A DNA stretch of 20,261 nt from positions 1 to 20,261 of the forward strand of contig JAWXUO010000040.1 of the NCBI GenBank assembly GCA_044426355.1, written 5' to 3'. Under the pieces are notes generated by a model. That model saw nothing but the letters and a program-made list of their open reading frames with translations. It did not search any database and was not told the DNA's origin. Shown piece after piece: positions 8,618 to 15,389 of this stretch (position 1 is the stretch's first letter; the number at the start of each line of letters is the position of its first letter). This DNA is from CAYJLC01 sp044426355 (lineage in GTDB: Bacteria; Bacillota; Clostridia; Oscillospirales; Butyricicoccaceae). The translations under genes and the position numbers were made by a program.

Positions 8618-8806
8618 TATATTACCTAAAATATTTAAAATAATCATTTCCGTTTCGTTTATTAAATGATATATATAACTAATTGTAAAAAATTTCACAT
8701 CTGCTATAAACTTAAAAATTCCGTTAAATTTATAAAAATGAAAGCTTGTGCTAAATTTATTGCAAAAAGATAAAAATTTCCATATGTAAAATACTTGTAA
8801 TAAACT

Positions 8807-8850
8807 AAGCTTTATTTAAGAATTTTTTTACTTTTAAATAAAGCTTTTTT
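8807..8850 (+). terminator. Terminator-like hairpin with no visible upstream gene
   Basis: AAGCTTTATTTAA (8807-8819) pairs perfectly with TTAAATAAAGCTT (8834-8846), and Ts continue to 8850. The 13-bp stem with 14-nt loop plus T-tract looks like a rho-independent terminator on the plus strand. No plus-strand gene precedes it: gltB is leftward and starts at 8378. It may end a short RNA, be a relic, or stop antisense transcription toward the GntR operon. Confidence 0.55.
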
Positions 8851-8892
8851 GAAGTTTTACAAAAACTTTACAAATATTTTTTAAATAATTAG

Positions 8893-8921
8893 TTGACAAA
8901 AAAGCTTACTATGTATATAAT
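8893..8921 (+). promoter_or_regulatory. Consensus promoter of the YtrA-type operon
   Basis: TTGACA (8893-8898), exactly 17 bp, then TATAAT (8916-8921). Both hexamers match the sigma-A consensus perfectly, so basal activity should be strong unless repressed. This fits control by the GntR repressor encoded first in the operon. Confidence 0.93.
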
Positions 8922-8942
8922 ACAGTTAAACCGTACTATACG
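8913..8942 (+). promoter_or_regulatory. Candidate YtrA-type operator overlapping the -10 and start site
   Basis: Two short inverted repeats sit at the core promoter. GTAT-ATA-ATAC (8913-8923) covers the -10, and CGTA-CTA-TACG (8932-8942) lies in the early transcribed region. Both have GTA...TAC symmetry. Binding here would block RNA polymerase, as expected for autorepression by the adjacent GntR protein. The link to that protein is inferred from position. Confidence 0.45.
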
Positions 8943-8966
8943 AGTGATACAGAAAGGAGTTTTATT

Positions 8967-9362
8967 ATGGTTTCATTTAAGGATCTTATTTTAAAAGGCG
9001 ATAGTCCAATTTATTTGCAAATAATTATGCACATAAAAGTCGGAATAGTAGGCGATATTATCCAAAACGGCGACGATATGCCCTCTCGCAGAGCAGTTTC
9101 TTCACTTTTAGGAATAAATCCAAACACAATCCAAAAAGCTTATAAACAACTAGAATTTGAAAACTTAATTCACTCTAAATCAGGTGCAAAAAGTTTGATT
9201 ACCGTTACAAAAGAGCAAAAAAACATGCTAAAAAAAGAACTTTTAGAACATGATATTTTAGAAGTTATTTCAAGGCTACAATCTACTGGATTTCAAAAAG
9301 AAGAGGCTTTAATTCTTTTTGAGAAATTATGGGAGGAGAATTTACATGAACAAAAAAATTAG
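8967..9362 (+). CDS. GntR-family transcriptional repressor, YtrA type
   Basis: A 131-residue regulator. The N-terminal winged helix spans about residues 10-80, with PIYLQIIMHIKVGIV, then MPSRRAVSSLLGINPNTIQKAYKQLE as the helix-turn-helix and the wing GAKSLITV. Only about 45 residues follow, so there is no FCD, UTRA or MocR effector domain. That short form is typical of the YtrA subfamily, which usually represses a linked ABC transporter operon. An AAAGGAG site precedes the ATG, and the promoter at 8893-8921 is consensus. The gene overlaps the next by 17 bases, supporting translational coupling. The ligand or inducer is unknown. YtrA homologues often respond to cell-envelope antibiotics. Confidence 0.9.
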   Translation: MVSFKDLILKGDSPIYLQIIMHIKVGIVGDIIQNGDDMPSRRAVSSLLGINPNTIQKAYKQLEFENLIHSKSGAKSLITVTKEQKNMLKKELLEHDILEVISRLQSTGFQKEEALILFEKLWEENLHEQKN

Positions 9363-10068
9363 TATTTTTTCGCTAGTTTCGTCACATACGCTAAAAATTG
9401 TGCTTATAATCTGTGGCATACTTTTTCTATTTCAAAGTGCGATATTTTTAAGCCTAGTAAATGCAAGTCATTCAACTATAGACAGTTTTAGCTCATTTTG
9501 CGATTTATTTAATAATTCACTATTTAAATTCAGCTATATCTTAGCACTTTTAGAAATAATTCATCAATGTTCGCTAGAATATTCGGTAAAAAACGCAAAA
9601 TATATGTTTTTTAGATTTCCTAAAAAAACTCTTTTCGGAGTGTGTTTTTTAAATACTCTTTGCTCGCTTTTAATTCTTTGGGCAACACAAGTTATCATTA
9701 TTTTATGTGCTTATTTATATTATATTTCAATTGCCCCACAAGATTTATTAACTAGCCAAATGTTCTTTTTATCTAGCTTTTACAGTGGTTTTTTACATAG
9801 AATTTTACCATCGGTAGATTATCGCATATGGCTAATAAGCATTGCAGAAATTTTTCTTATATGCTCAGCTTTATCTACTATAACCATAAAACTTTTATAC
9901 ACAAGCGTTTGGAAATACTTGGCAATTATAATTTATGTTATAGTGAATTTTTTCTATGCAACAACCACTTCAAATATCCTTTATTTCACTGTAGTATACA
10001 CATTTATAGCGTTATATTTATTTATAGGAGGTTTATCTGATGAAAAAATTGAAAGCAAACTTCAGTAA
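9346..10068 (+). CDS. Multi-pass membrane protein of a YtrA-linked ABC system
   Basis: A 240-residue hydrophobic protein with about five or six membrane segments, near residues 17-38, 60-75, 98-127, 160-185, 190-205 and 211-228. The ATG at 9346 is preceded by GGGAGGAG with 7-base spacing and overlaps the end of the repressor gene. An alternative TTG at 9319 would add nine residues and has no better site. Its position between the repressor and the ATPase suggests that it is a permease subunit of an ABC-2-like exporter. No conserved catalytic motif is visible, so the role rests on hydrophobicity and context. Confidence 0.75.
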   Translation: MNKKISIFSLVSSHTLKIVLIICGILFLFQSAIFLSLVNASHSTIDSFSSFCDLFNNSLFKFSYILALLEIIHQCSLEYSVKNAKYMFFRFPKKTLFGVCFLNTLCSLLILWATQVIIILCAYLYYISIAPQDLLTSQMFFLSSFYSGFLHRILPSVDYRIWLISIAEIFLICSALSTITIKLLYTSVWKYLAIIIYVIVNFFYATTTSNILYFTVVYTFIALYLFIGGLSDEKIESKLQ

Positions 10069-10579
10069 TTTTTTGCCACTCGGCGAAGAAATCACACCAA
10101 TTTTAATTTATTATAAAATATTTATGATAATATCTACTTTGTTTACGTTGCAGTTTTTTGCAAATTTTCATAATTTTAAACAAGACCAAGCCCACTATTT
10201 TCTATTTGAGCAAAAATATATTCAAACTGAATATTTCGCAAAACTTTTAGGCAATGGTTTTTACTTTTTTGGGTTTATTTTCATTTGGTGCTTCAGCTTG
10301 TGTTTAATTTATTATTTTTTACACACAAATACAAGCAAATCCATTTATTTTATGAAAAGACTGAGAACTCCATTTGAATTATGGAAAAGAGTTTTAGTTG
10401 TGCCAATCAGTTTAAGTATAATTACCGTTATTTACGTAGCTATACTATTATGCTTGTACTATGCTTTTTATCTACACACTAGCGTTTCTGGTACAATTTA
10501 TGACAATCAAATGGAAATTTTAATAGATTTATGGTTTAAAGGAGGAGAAAAATATGCTAAAATTACAAGATATTACTAA
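10040..10579 (+). CDS. Second small membrane protein (probable permease partner)
   Basis: A 179-residue protein with about three membrane segments (around 20-40, 72-95 and 118-145). Between the second and third is a cytoplasmic stretch, SKSIYFMKRLRTPFELWKR. Basic loops of this sort (YFMKRLR...ELWKR) are common in YtrC-like and other Bacillota ABC-2 permeases. It overlaps the previous gene by 29 bases and the ATPase gene by 26 bases, behind an AGGAGG site. It may form a heterodimeric permease with its neighbour. At three segments it is short for a full ABC-2 half and could be a reduced subunit. No frameshift is seen. Confidence 0.72.
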   Translation: MKKLKANFSNFLPLGEEITPILIYYKIFMIISTLFTLQFFANFHNFKQDQAHYFLFEQKYIQTEYFAKLLGNGFYFFGFIFIWCFSLCLIYYFLHTNTSKSIYFMKRLRTPFELWKRVLVVPISLSIITVIYVAILLCLYYAFYLHTSVSGTIYDNQMEILIDLWFKGGEKYAKITRYY

Positions 10580-11273
10580 AAAATATATAGCAGGAATAAA
10601 CGCACTAGATAACGTGTGCCTAGAGTTACCTCGTGGTGAAATCGTGGGTATTTTTGGAGAAAACGGAGCAGGAAAGACAACTTTGATGAAGTCAATCTTT
10701 GGTTTTCATAACTATCAAGGTAAAATTACTCTAGATGATGAAAAAATTACACGCAAAAATATAGAAAAACTTTCTTTTGCAACGTGCGAACACTCGTTTT
10801 TTCCAAAAATTACAGCAAACGCACACCGTGAGTTTTACGAAAGTCATTTCCCTACTTTTAAGGCAGAACGTTATGATACTTTGATGGACTTTTTTGAGCT
10901 TCCTAAAAACAAAAATATAAAAGCTTTTTCTACAGGGCAAAAAAATCAGTTTGAAGTAATCTTAGCACTTTCTCAAGGTGCAGATTATATTTTTATGGAC
11001 GAACCTTTTGCAGGAAATGATATTTTTAATCGTGAAGATTTTTACAAAGTGCTTCTAGGGATTTTAGAAGAACATGAAACAGTGGTTCTTTCTACGCATT
11101 TGATAGAAGAAGTATCGAATTTTATAGGGCGAGCAGTGCTTTTGAGCAAAGGAAAAGTCATAGGCGACGTATATATGGAAGATATGGAGGACAAAACGCT
11201 TATATCTTATGTAAAAGAAGCCTATAAGTACGAAACCGATAGAGTTAGCCGTGCTTTAAACGATTTTTCGTAG
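10554..11273 (+). CDS. ABC transporter ATP-binding protein
   Basis: A 239-residue nucleotide-binding subunit. The Walker A motif GENGAGKT is at 35-42, Walker B YIFMDEP at about 145-151 and the switch histidine H182 in STHLIEE. The signature is FSTGQKNQ (125-132) in place of the usual LSGGQ core, with serine, glycine and glutamine kept. This variant is common in YtrB/bacitracin-type exporter ATPases. It should energise the membrane proteins encoded by the two preceding genes, with which it overlaps. The start has GGAGGAG 5-6 bases upstream. Export of an envelope-active compound is plausible but not shown. Confidence 0.93.
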   Translation: MLKLQDITKKYIAGINALDNVCLELPRGEIVGIFGENGAGKTTLMKSIFGFHNYQGKITLDDEKITRKNIEKLSFATCEHSFFPKITANAHREFYESHFPTFKAERYDTLMDFFELPKNKNIKAFSTGQKNQFEVILALSQGADYIFMDEPFAGNDIFNREDFYKVLLGILEEHETVVLSTHLIEEVSNFIGRAVLLSKGKVIGDVYMEDMEDKTLISYVKEAYKYETDRVSRALNDFS

Positions 11274-11288
11274 AAAGGAGTGATTTTT

Positions 11289-12638
11289 ATGAATAAAACT
11301 TCCAAATTTACTATAATTTTAGGTATTGTATCTGTTTTGATAATCACTACAATGTCAACTTATCTCTCAACTTTTAAAGAAGACGTTCAAATTTCTCAAA
11401 ATATTCTTGTTGGAGATGAAAGTTTAGTGCAAGGAATGAATTTGAATTTTTTAACAATTGATAAACTTACAAACTCTTGGCAATTTAAAGTCCCTATGGA
11501 TAATGTCAGCGAGAGCGAAGTTGATTTTCGTTTTACAGGATACAATATTTCTGAGCAAACTCGTGAAACCAACTTTAATATTAATGATTCATTGACATTT
11601 TCTGCATCATCTTCTGGTGTTATGTATTTAGAAGAAGATGATGATGTTTATTTAACAGACACTATAATAAAAGTTATACGTGATGTAGCTAGTCGTACAG
11701 AACTAGGAAAAACATATACAGAACGTATATTTTTAGCAGATTATTACAATTATATGCCTTTACGTTTTAATATAAGCACAAAAAATAATTTTTATTATTC
11801 CGGAAGCTTTTTACCAAAATTAATAGAATATTTTAAATTTCCAGTATCAAAAACACTTGAATTAGAAATAACTGTAACTAAAAATATGCAAGGAATTATA
11901 GCATATTCGTCAAAAATTGTAAGTGATGTAGAATTTATAACAACCCAGACTTTTGTCGATACCGATGATGGTATTATTATAGCTGTACAGCCTTATTACG
12001 AAAAAATCACATGGGACGACGAAGCATATATTTATTCAAGCATTGTAGCTGAAAAATTAGAAACTCAAATTACTAAAATCACATGGGAAGACGAAACGCA
12101 TCTTGAAATAGAAGATATTGAAACTTTATATTCATTTGATTCTAGTATCACGATACACTACATGGTTGACCTTGGCGAAAATATTGGTGTTTTAATGTCT
12201 GATGACAAAAAAAACATATTTTCTGTACGAAACAAAGAAGATTTTTCTATGGTGCAAGAAATTTTATTAGACTATGCAGTAAATGTTATAGTCGAGAGTG
12301 ACGAAAATTTCATTTTGTATAACTACACAAATTTTATTATTCTAACGAATACAGATGGCGAATTTTCTGTTTGTTTGCAGGGAAATCTAGTAGATTTTAA
12401 AACTGAATACGGTCTATCAGCTTTTACCTATGGTATAAATCTATTCTACCTAGACGGAAAATTTTGCATTGTGAAAATTTTTTCAGATAATAGTGATGTA
12501 TTATTTGATATTTTAGTAGAAATTTATGACGAAACTGGTGTAGTTTATGCTAGTATATTCGAAATAAGTCAGTCGAATAATTTTAATAATAATACAAGCC
12601 ATATAAATCTTCTTCAAGATGTAGAAATTTCGTTTTAA
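11289..12638 (+). CDS. Membrane-anchored extracytoplasmic protein of the YtrA operon
   Basis: A 449-residue protein of unrecognised family. Residues about 7-29 form one hydrophobic segment with no lipobox cysteine after it, so it is either an uncleaved anchor or a signal peptide. The rest is acidic and rich in short alternating beta-like stretches, with a small internal repeat (KITWDDEAYIYSS and KITWEDETHLEIE). This suggests a beta-propeller or sandwich outside the cell. The start ATG at 11289 has an AAAGGAG site 8 bases upstream. A GTG at 11280 overlaps that site and is rejected. It begins 15 bases after the ATPase stop and ends at the hairpin at 12647. A role as substrate sensor or extracytoplasmic partner of the exporter is inference. 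Confidence 0.75.
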   Translation: MNKTSKFTIILGIVSVLIITTMSTYLSTFKEDVQISQNILVGDESLVQGMNLNFLTIDKLTNSWQFKVPMDNVSESEVDFRFTGYNISEQTRETNFNINDSLTFSASSSGVMYLEEDDDVYLTDTIIKVIRDVASRTELGKTYTERIFLADYYNYMPLRFNISTKNNFYYSGSFLPKLIEYFKFPVSKTLELEITVTKNMQGIIAYSSKIVSDVEFITTQTFVDTDDGIIIAVQPYYEKITWDDEAYIYSSIVAEKLETQITKITWEDETHLEIEDIETLYSFDSSITIHYMVDLGENIGVLMSDDKKNIFSVRNKEDFSMVQEILLDYAVNVIVESDENFILYNYTNFIILTNTDGEFSVCLQGNLVDFKTEYGLSAFTYGINLFYLDGKFCIVKIFSDNSDVLFDILVEIYDETGVVYASIFEISQSNNFNNNTSHINLLQDVEISF

Positions 12639-12646
12639 ATATAAAA

Positions 12647-12682
12647 AAATGCGTTCATTTAATATGAACGCATTTATATTTT
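12647..12682. terminator. Bidirectional terminator between convergent genes
   Basis: AAATGCGTTCAT (12647-12658) pairs perfectly with ATGAACGCATTT (12664-12675) around a 5-nt loop. Rightward it is followed by ATATTTTAT. Leftward it is followed by a T-rich tract, because the plus-strand left flank is A-rich. It lies between the end of the YtrA operon and the leftward cyclase gene and can serve both. Confidence 0.85.
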
Positions 12683-13799
12683 ATGCAAGTGATGTTTCAT
12701 TTAAAGGTGCAGAGTTTTCTTGTTTCGATTTTTTGATTTCTCGTTTATGTACATACATATTTTCGTCTGCTTCTTCAAAAAGTTGGCGAATAGACAACCC
12801 ATCTTTGCCATTTTGATTAATAGCATATCCTACAGCATAAGATATATCGAATTTTCTATTATCTTTTTTGTTAAATTCCTCAGTTAAATATGAAAGTTCG
12901 CCTAAGAAACTCTTTATATCGTCTTCATTTTCAACATCTGCATGGTATACCACAAATTCGTCGCCACCATATCTACCTAAAAACGGTTTTTTCATATGAA
13001 TATTAGAAGCTTCTTTAAAAATAGCAGAAAAAGATTGGATTAATTCATCTCCAACACGGTGTCCATGCACATCATTAGTTATTTTTAGGTCGTTTAAGTC
13101 AATTACAATAACAGCTGGCTGTTGCTCACGATTAGACGGATAAATATTATTAAAAAGTTCTTGACATTTAGAACGATTATATAACCCAGTCGCAACATCT
13201 AAAGATGCTATAATAGCAAGCTCCGAACTACTTTTTAGTGCTATAGTAGTAGAAATTAGATAATTACCTAAGCTTAAAAGCATTAAAGCTAAACTAAAAT
13301 AGCTTGCAAATTGAAGTTCGTTTATTTCTAAAGTTACAAGATATGAAAGCTCATTTATTTTAATAGACAAATCTGTCATGCTATTAAAATGGTTATCACT
13401 CGCAAGTTTTATAGAATCTATATAGTGCAAGGTATCTTCCTCGCTTATGTCTTCAGTAAAAAGATTATACAGCAATGTCCAATTTGCTATAACTTGCTGT
13501 GCAGTAGTTTTAATATCTTCGTTATCGAGCAAAGATAAAGCATCTACGCTATCTTCTCTTAAATTACCATTAGTTTCTTCGTCTATATAAAAAATGATTT
13601 TATCGTCTTTATCTCCTGTAATAACCATTCGAGTAAGTCTTTGCGTGCTAGAACTTAGATATTCGACTTGGGATAGGTCTTGAACCATATTATTTTGTTT
13701 TTCCATAAGCTGATTTATTTGTATAGTTAATACTACATATACAATAGATAACACTGTTAAAGTAATCCAAGCGTAATTAACTTTTCTACGTTCTACCAT
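12681..13799 (-). CDS. Membrane diguanylate cyclase (GGDEF) with an external sensing region
   Basis: A 372-residue protein. Membrane segments at about 10-28 and 166-187 enclose an external helical region of some 135 residues, like a four-helix-bundle sensor. The GGDEF domain follows (about 195-360). It has the metal and substrate residues in VIDLNDLKITNDVHGHRVGDE and an intact GGDEF at 278-282, so it should make c-di-GMP from GTP. The inhibitory RxxD site is absent (MKKP at that position), implying no product inhibition there. The ATG at 13799 has a GAGGAGAGG site. An in-frame upstream ATG at 13850 would add 17 residues, placing the start just past the -10, and is unlikely. The promoter is at 13853-13881. 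Confidence 0.9.
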   Translation of the reverse strand: MVERRKVNYAWITLTVLSIVYVVLTIQINQLMEKQNNMVQDLSQVEYLSSSTQRLTRMVITGDKDDKIIFYIDEETNGNLREDSVDALSLLDNEDIKTTAQQVIANWTLLYNLFTEDISEEDTLHYIDSIKLASDNHFNSMTDLSIKINELSYLVTLEINELQFASYFSLALMLLSLGNYLISTTIALKSSSELAIIASLDVATGLYNRSKCQELFNNIYPSNREQQPAVIVIDLNDLKITNDVHGHRVGDELIQSFSAIFKEASNIHMKKPFLGRYGGDEFVVYHADVENEDDIKSFLGELSYLTEEFNKKDNRKFDISYAVGYAINQNGKDGLSIRQLFEEADENMYVHKREIKKSKQENSAPLNETSLA

Positions 13800-13852
13800 A
13801 AGACACCTCTCCTCTATTATGTAATTTATACATATAAATATAAGTGACATTC

Positions 13853-13881
13853 ATTGTAGCATATATATAAATAATTTACAA
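13853..13881 (-). promoter_or_regulatory. Promoter of the leftward diguanylate cyclase gene
   Basis: On the minus strand TTGTAA (13881-13876), a 17-bp spacer and TACAAT (13858-13853). It gives a leader of about 45 nt, so the cyclase can be expressed independently of the EIIC-like gene upstream. Confidence 0.65.
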
Positions 13882-13905
13882 TAGCAAAAGAATAAAGTTT
13901 ACAAA

Positions 13906-13926
13906 ATGATAAAAACATATTATCAT
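13906..13926 (-). terminator. Weak terminator-like hairpin after the EIIC-like gene
   Basis: ATGATAA (13906-13912) and TTATCAT (13920-13926) are complementary around 7 nt. On the minus strand TTTTG follows. The stem is short and almost only A-T, so read-through into the cyclase gene is quite possible. Confidence 0.35.
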
Positions 13927-13943
13927 ATAGCAGAAAATATTAC

Positions 13944-14978
13944 TTATAAATCTAGTTTTTGGTCACCAAATTTTACAATTCCGATTTTTCTAAAAAATGA
14001 ATCTAGTGCGTATGAAATTAAAGCTGGTGCTACAAAGCAAATTATAATAGTTGCTGTCCACACTTTTGGAATAGCCCCCATAGATGAAATAATTCCGATT
14101 GGACCTACTAACCCACAAGTTCCCATTCCTGCTGTCACAGAAAATTCGCTAGATATAGTTAGCTCAAAAATCATAGTTGCCATAGGCCCAGTTATAGCAG
14201 AAGTTATTATAGGTGTTAGCCATATTGCAGGTTTGCGAACGATATTTGGAACTTGAAGCATAGATGTTCCAATCCCTTGAGATATAAGCCCTGAAAGTTT
14301 GTTTTCTTTGTAGCTTGCAACAGCAAAACCTACCATTTGAGCAGAACAACCAGCTACAGCAGCACCACCTGCTAGACCACTTATACCAAGCATTATACAA
14401 AGTGCAGCCGAACTAATAGGCAGTGTTAAAACAATTCCTATAACAACAGATACTATAATTCCCATTAAAAATGGTTGCATTTGCGTTGCTGTGTTTATTA
14501 CATCGCCAAAAGCATACATTATTTCCGAAACAATCGGTCCTACATAATGAGCAACTAAACAACCACTTAAAATTGTGACCGTTGGTGTTACAATAATGTC
14601 GATTTTAGTTTCTTTTGATACTAATTTTCCAAGCTCTATCGAAATTATAGATGCTATAAAAACGCCAAGTGGTCCACCGAGAGCATTTCCTGCAACACCA
14701 ACTGTTGCCGAAGAAAATATAACAAGTGGTGGAGCTTTTAAAGCTGTTGCTACAGCAACTGCCATAGCAGCACCTTGTGCTTGAGTTGTATATGTAGAAA
14801 TTTCTATAAGCCAGTCAATATTTAACTGTTGACCTATTGTTTTAAAAATAGTTCCTATCAAAAGCGAAGAAAACAAACCAAATGCGATGCTCCCCATTGC
14901 GTCTATTAAATATACCTTTGCCGAAATATTGATACCCTTTTTTTGCAAAAATCCTTGCGATTTACGATTTTTAGACAT
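13944..14978 (-). CDS. PTS EIIC-like membrane protein (PTS_EIIC_2 type)
   Basis: A 344-residue, strongly hydrophobic protein with eight to ten membrane segments and many glycine/alanine-rich turns, such as SSATVGVAGNALGGPLGVF and GISGLAGGAAVAGCSAQMVGFA. The turn AITGPMATMIFEL and the MGTCGLVGPIG stretch match the PTS_EIIC_2 family, in which the sugar-channel domain stands alone. No EIIA, EIIB or HPr gene is adjacent, so sugar phosphorylation cannot be inferred here. It may be a transporter or a sensor-like protein. The ATG at 14978 has a GAGAGGTG site 8 bases upstream. A GTG at 14987 lies in that site and is rejected. The gene is leftward, upstream of the diguanylate cyclase and divergent from the EAL/GGDEF pair. 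Confidence 0.85.
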   Translation of the reverse strand: MSKNRKSQGFLQKKGINISAKVYLIDAMGSIAFGLFSSLLIGTIFKTIGQQLNIDWLIEISTYTTQAQGAAMAVAVATALKAPPLVIFSSATVGVAGNALGGPLGVFIASIISIELGKLVSKETKIDIIVTPTVTILSGCLVAHYVGPIVSEIMYAFGDVINTATQMQPFLMGIIVSVVIGIVLTLPISSAALCIMLGISGLAGGAAVAGCSAQMVGFAVASYKENKLSGLISQGIGTSMLQVPNIVRKPAIWLTPIITSAITGPMATMIFELTISSEFSVTAGMGTCGLVGPIGIISSMGAIPKVWTATIIICFVAPALISYALDSFFRKIGIVKFGDQKLDL

Positions 14979-15003
14979 AAAATACACCTCTCAAGTTTAG
15001 TTG

Positions 15004-15029
15004 TTTATAGTTTATTATTTATAGTTTAT
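15004..15029. repeat. Tandem 12-bp direct repeat upstream of the EIIC-like gene
   Basis: TTTATAGTTTAT occurs at 15004-15015 and again at 15018-15029, a 14-bp period. On the minus strand it lies just upstream of the ribosome binding site and just downstream of a possible promoter (TTCACA-18-TATGAT, with the -10 near 15030). It is a candidate operator, but AT-rich chance repetition is possible. Confidence 0.5.
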
Positions 15030-15389
15030 CATATATAAATAAAAATTAATATGTGAATTTTATTCAAAAAAAGAGTTGTTATTTTAAAAAATTAGTTAAA
15101 TTTTCCTATAAATTACAACATTATCAATAAATATACTTATAATTTTATAATTTCAGACCATTTAAACTAATAATTTGTATAAAATTAAAACATCTAAATT
15201 TAAAGTGTGTTTTAAGATTTTATTTTATAATCATACTTATCACTAAAAAAATTCAAAAAAAATTAATACTTTATTGATTTATTTAACTAAAAAGTATTCC
15301 AATTAATCGAGAAGTATGTTATTATATATAATAATAGAAAAGTTTTAGAAAAAACTTAGGTAATAATCACTATTTAAGAAGGTAGTAAA
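15030..15389. promoter_or_regulatory. Divergent AT-rich control region
   Basis: There is no gene here. The rightward operon probably starts at TATAAT (15327-15332), whose best -35 is a poor TTAATC (15303-15308) with 18-bp spacing. An inverted repeat AATACTTT/AAAGTATT (15265-15272 and 15291-15298) lies just upstream and could be an activator site. A small hairpin AAGTTTT/AAAACTT (15340-15357) falls at the start of the transcript. The ribosome binding site is AGAAGGTAG before 15390. No known c-di-GMP riboswitch motif was found. Confidence 0.4.

Noticed and set aside
13906..14256. Plus-strand open frame of 116 codons
   Set aside because: It is antisense to the EIIC-like gene, which has a clear family match and ribosome binding site. 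The frame is a shadow of that gene's periodic codons.
15340..15357. Relation of the AAAAGTTTT-type hairpin before 15390 to the 18822-19321 element
   Set aside because: Only a short A/T hairpin is shared. The 20-bp signature and the AGTTCTTGG stem are absent, so common origin is not supported.
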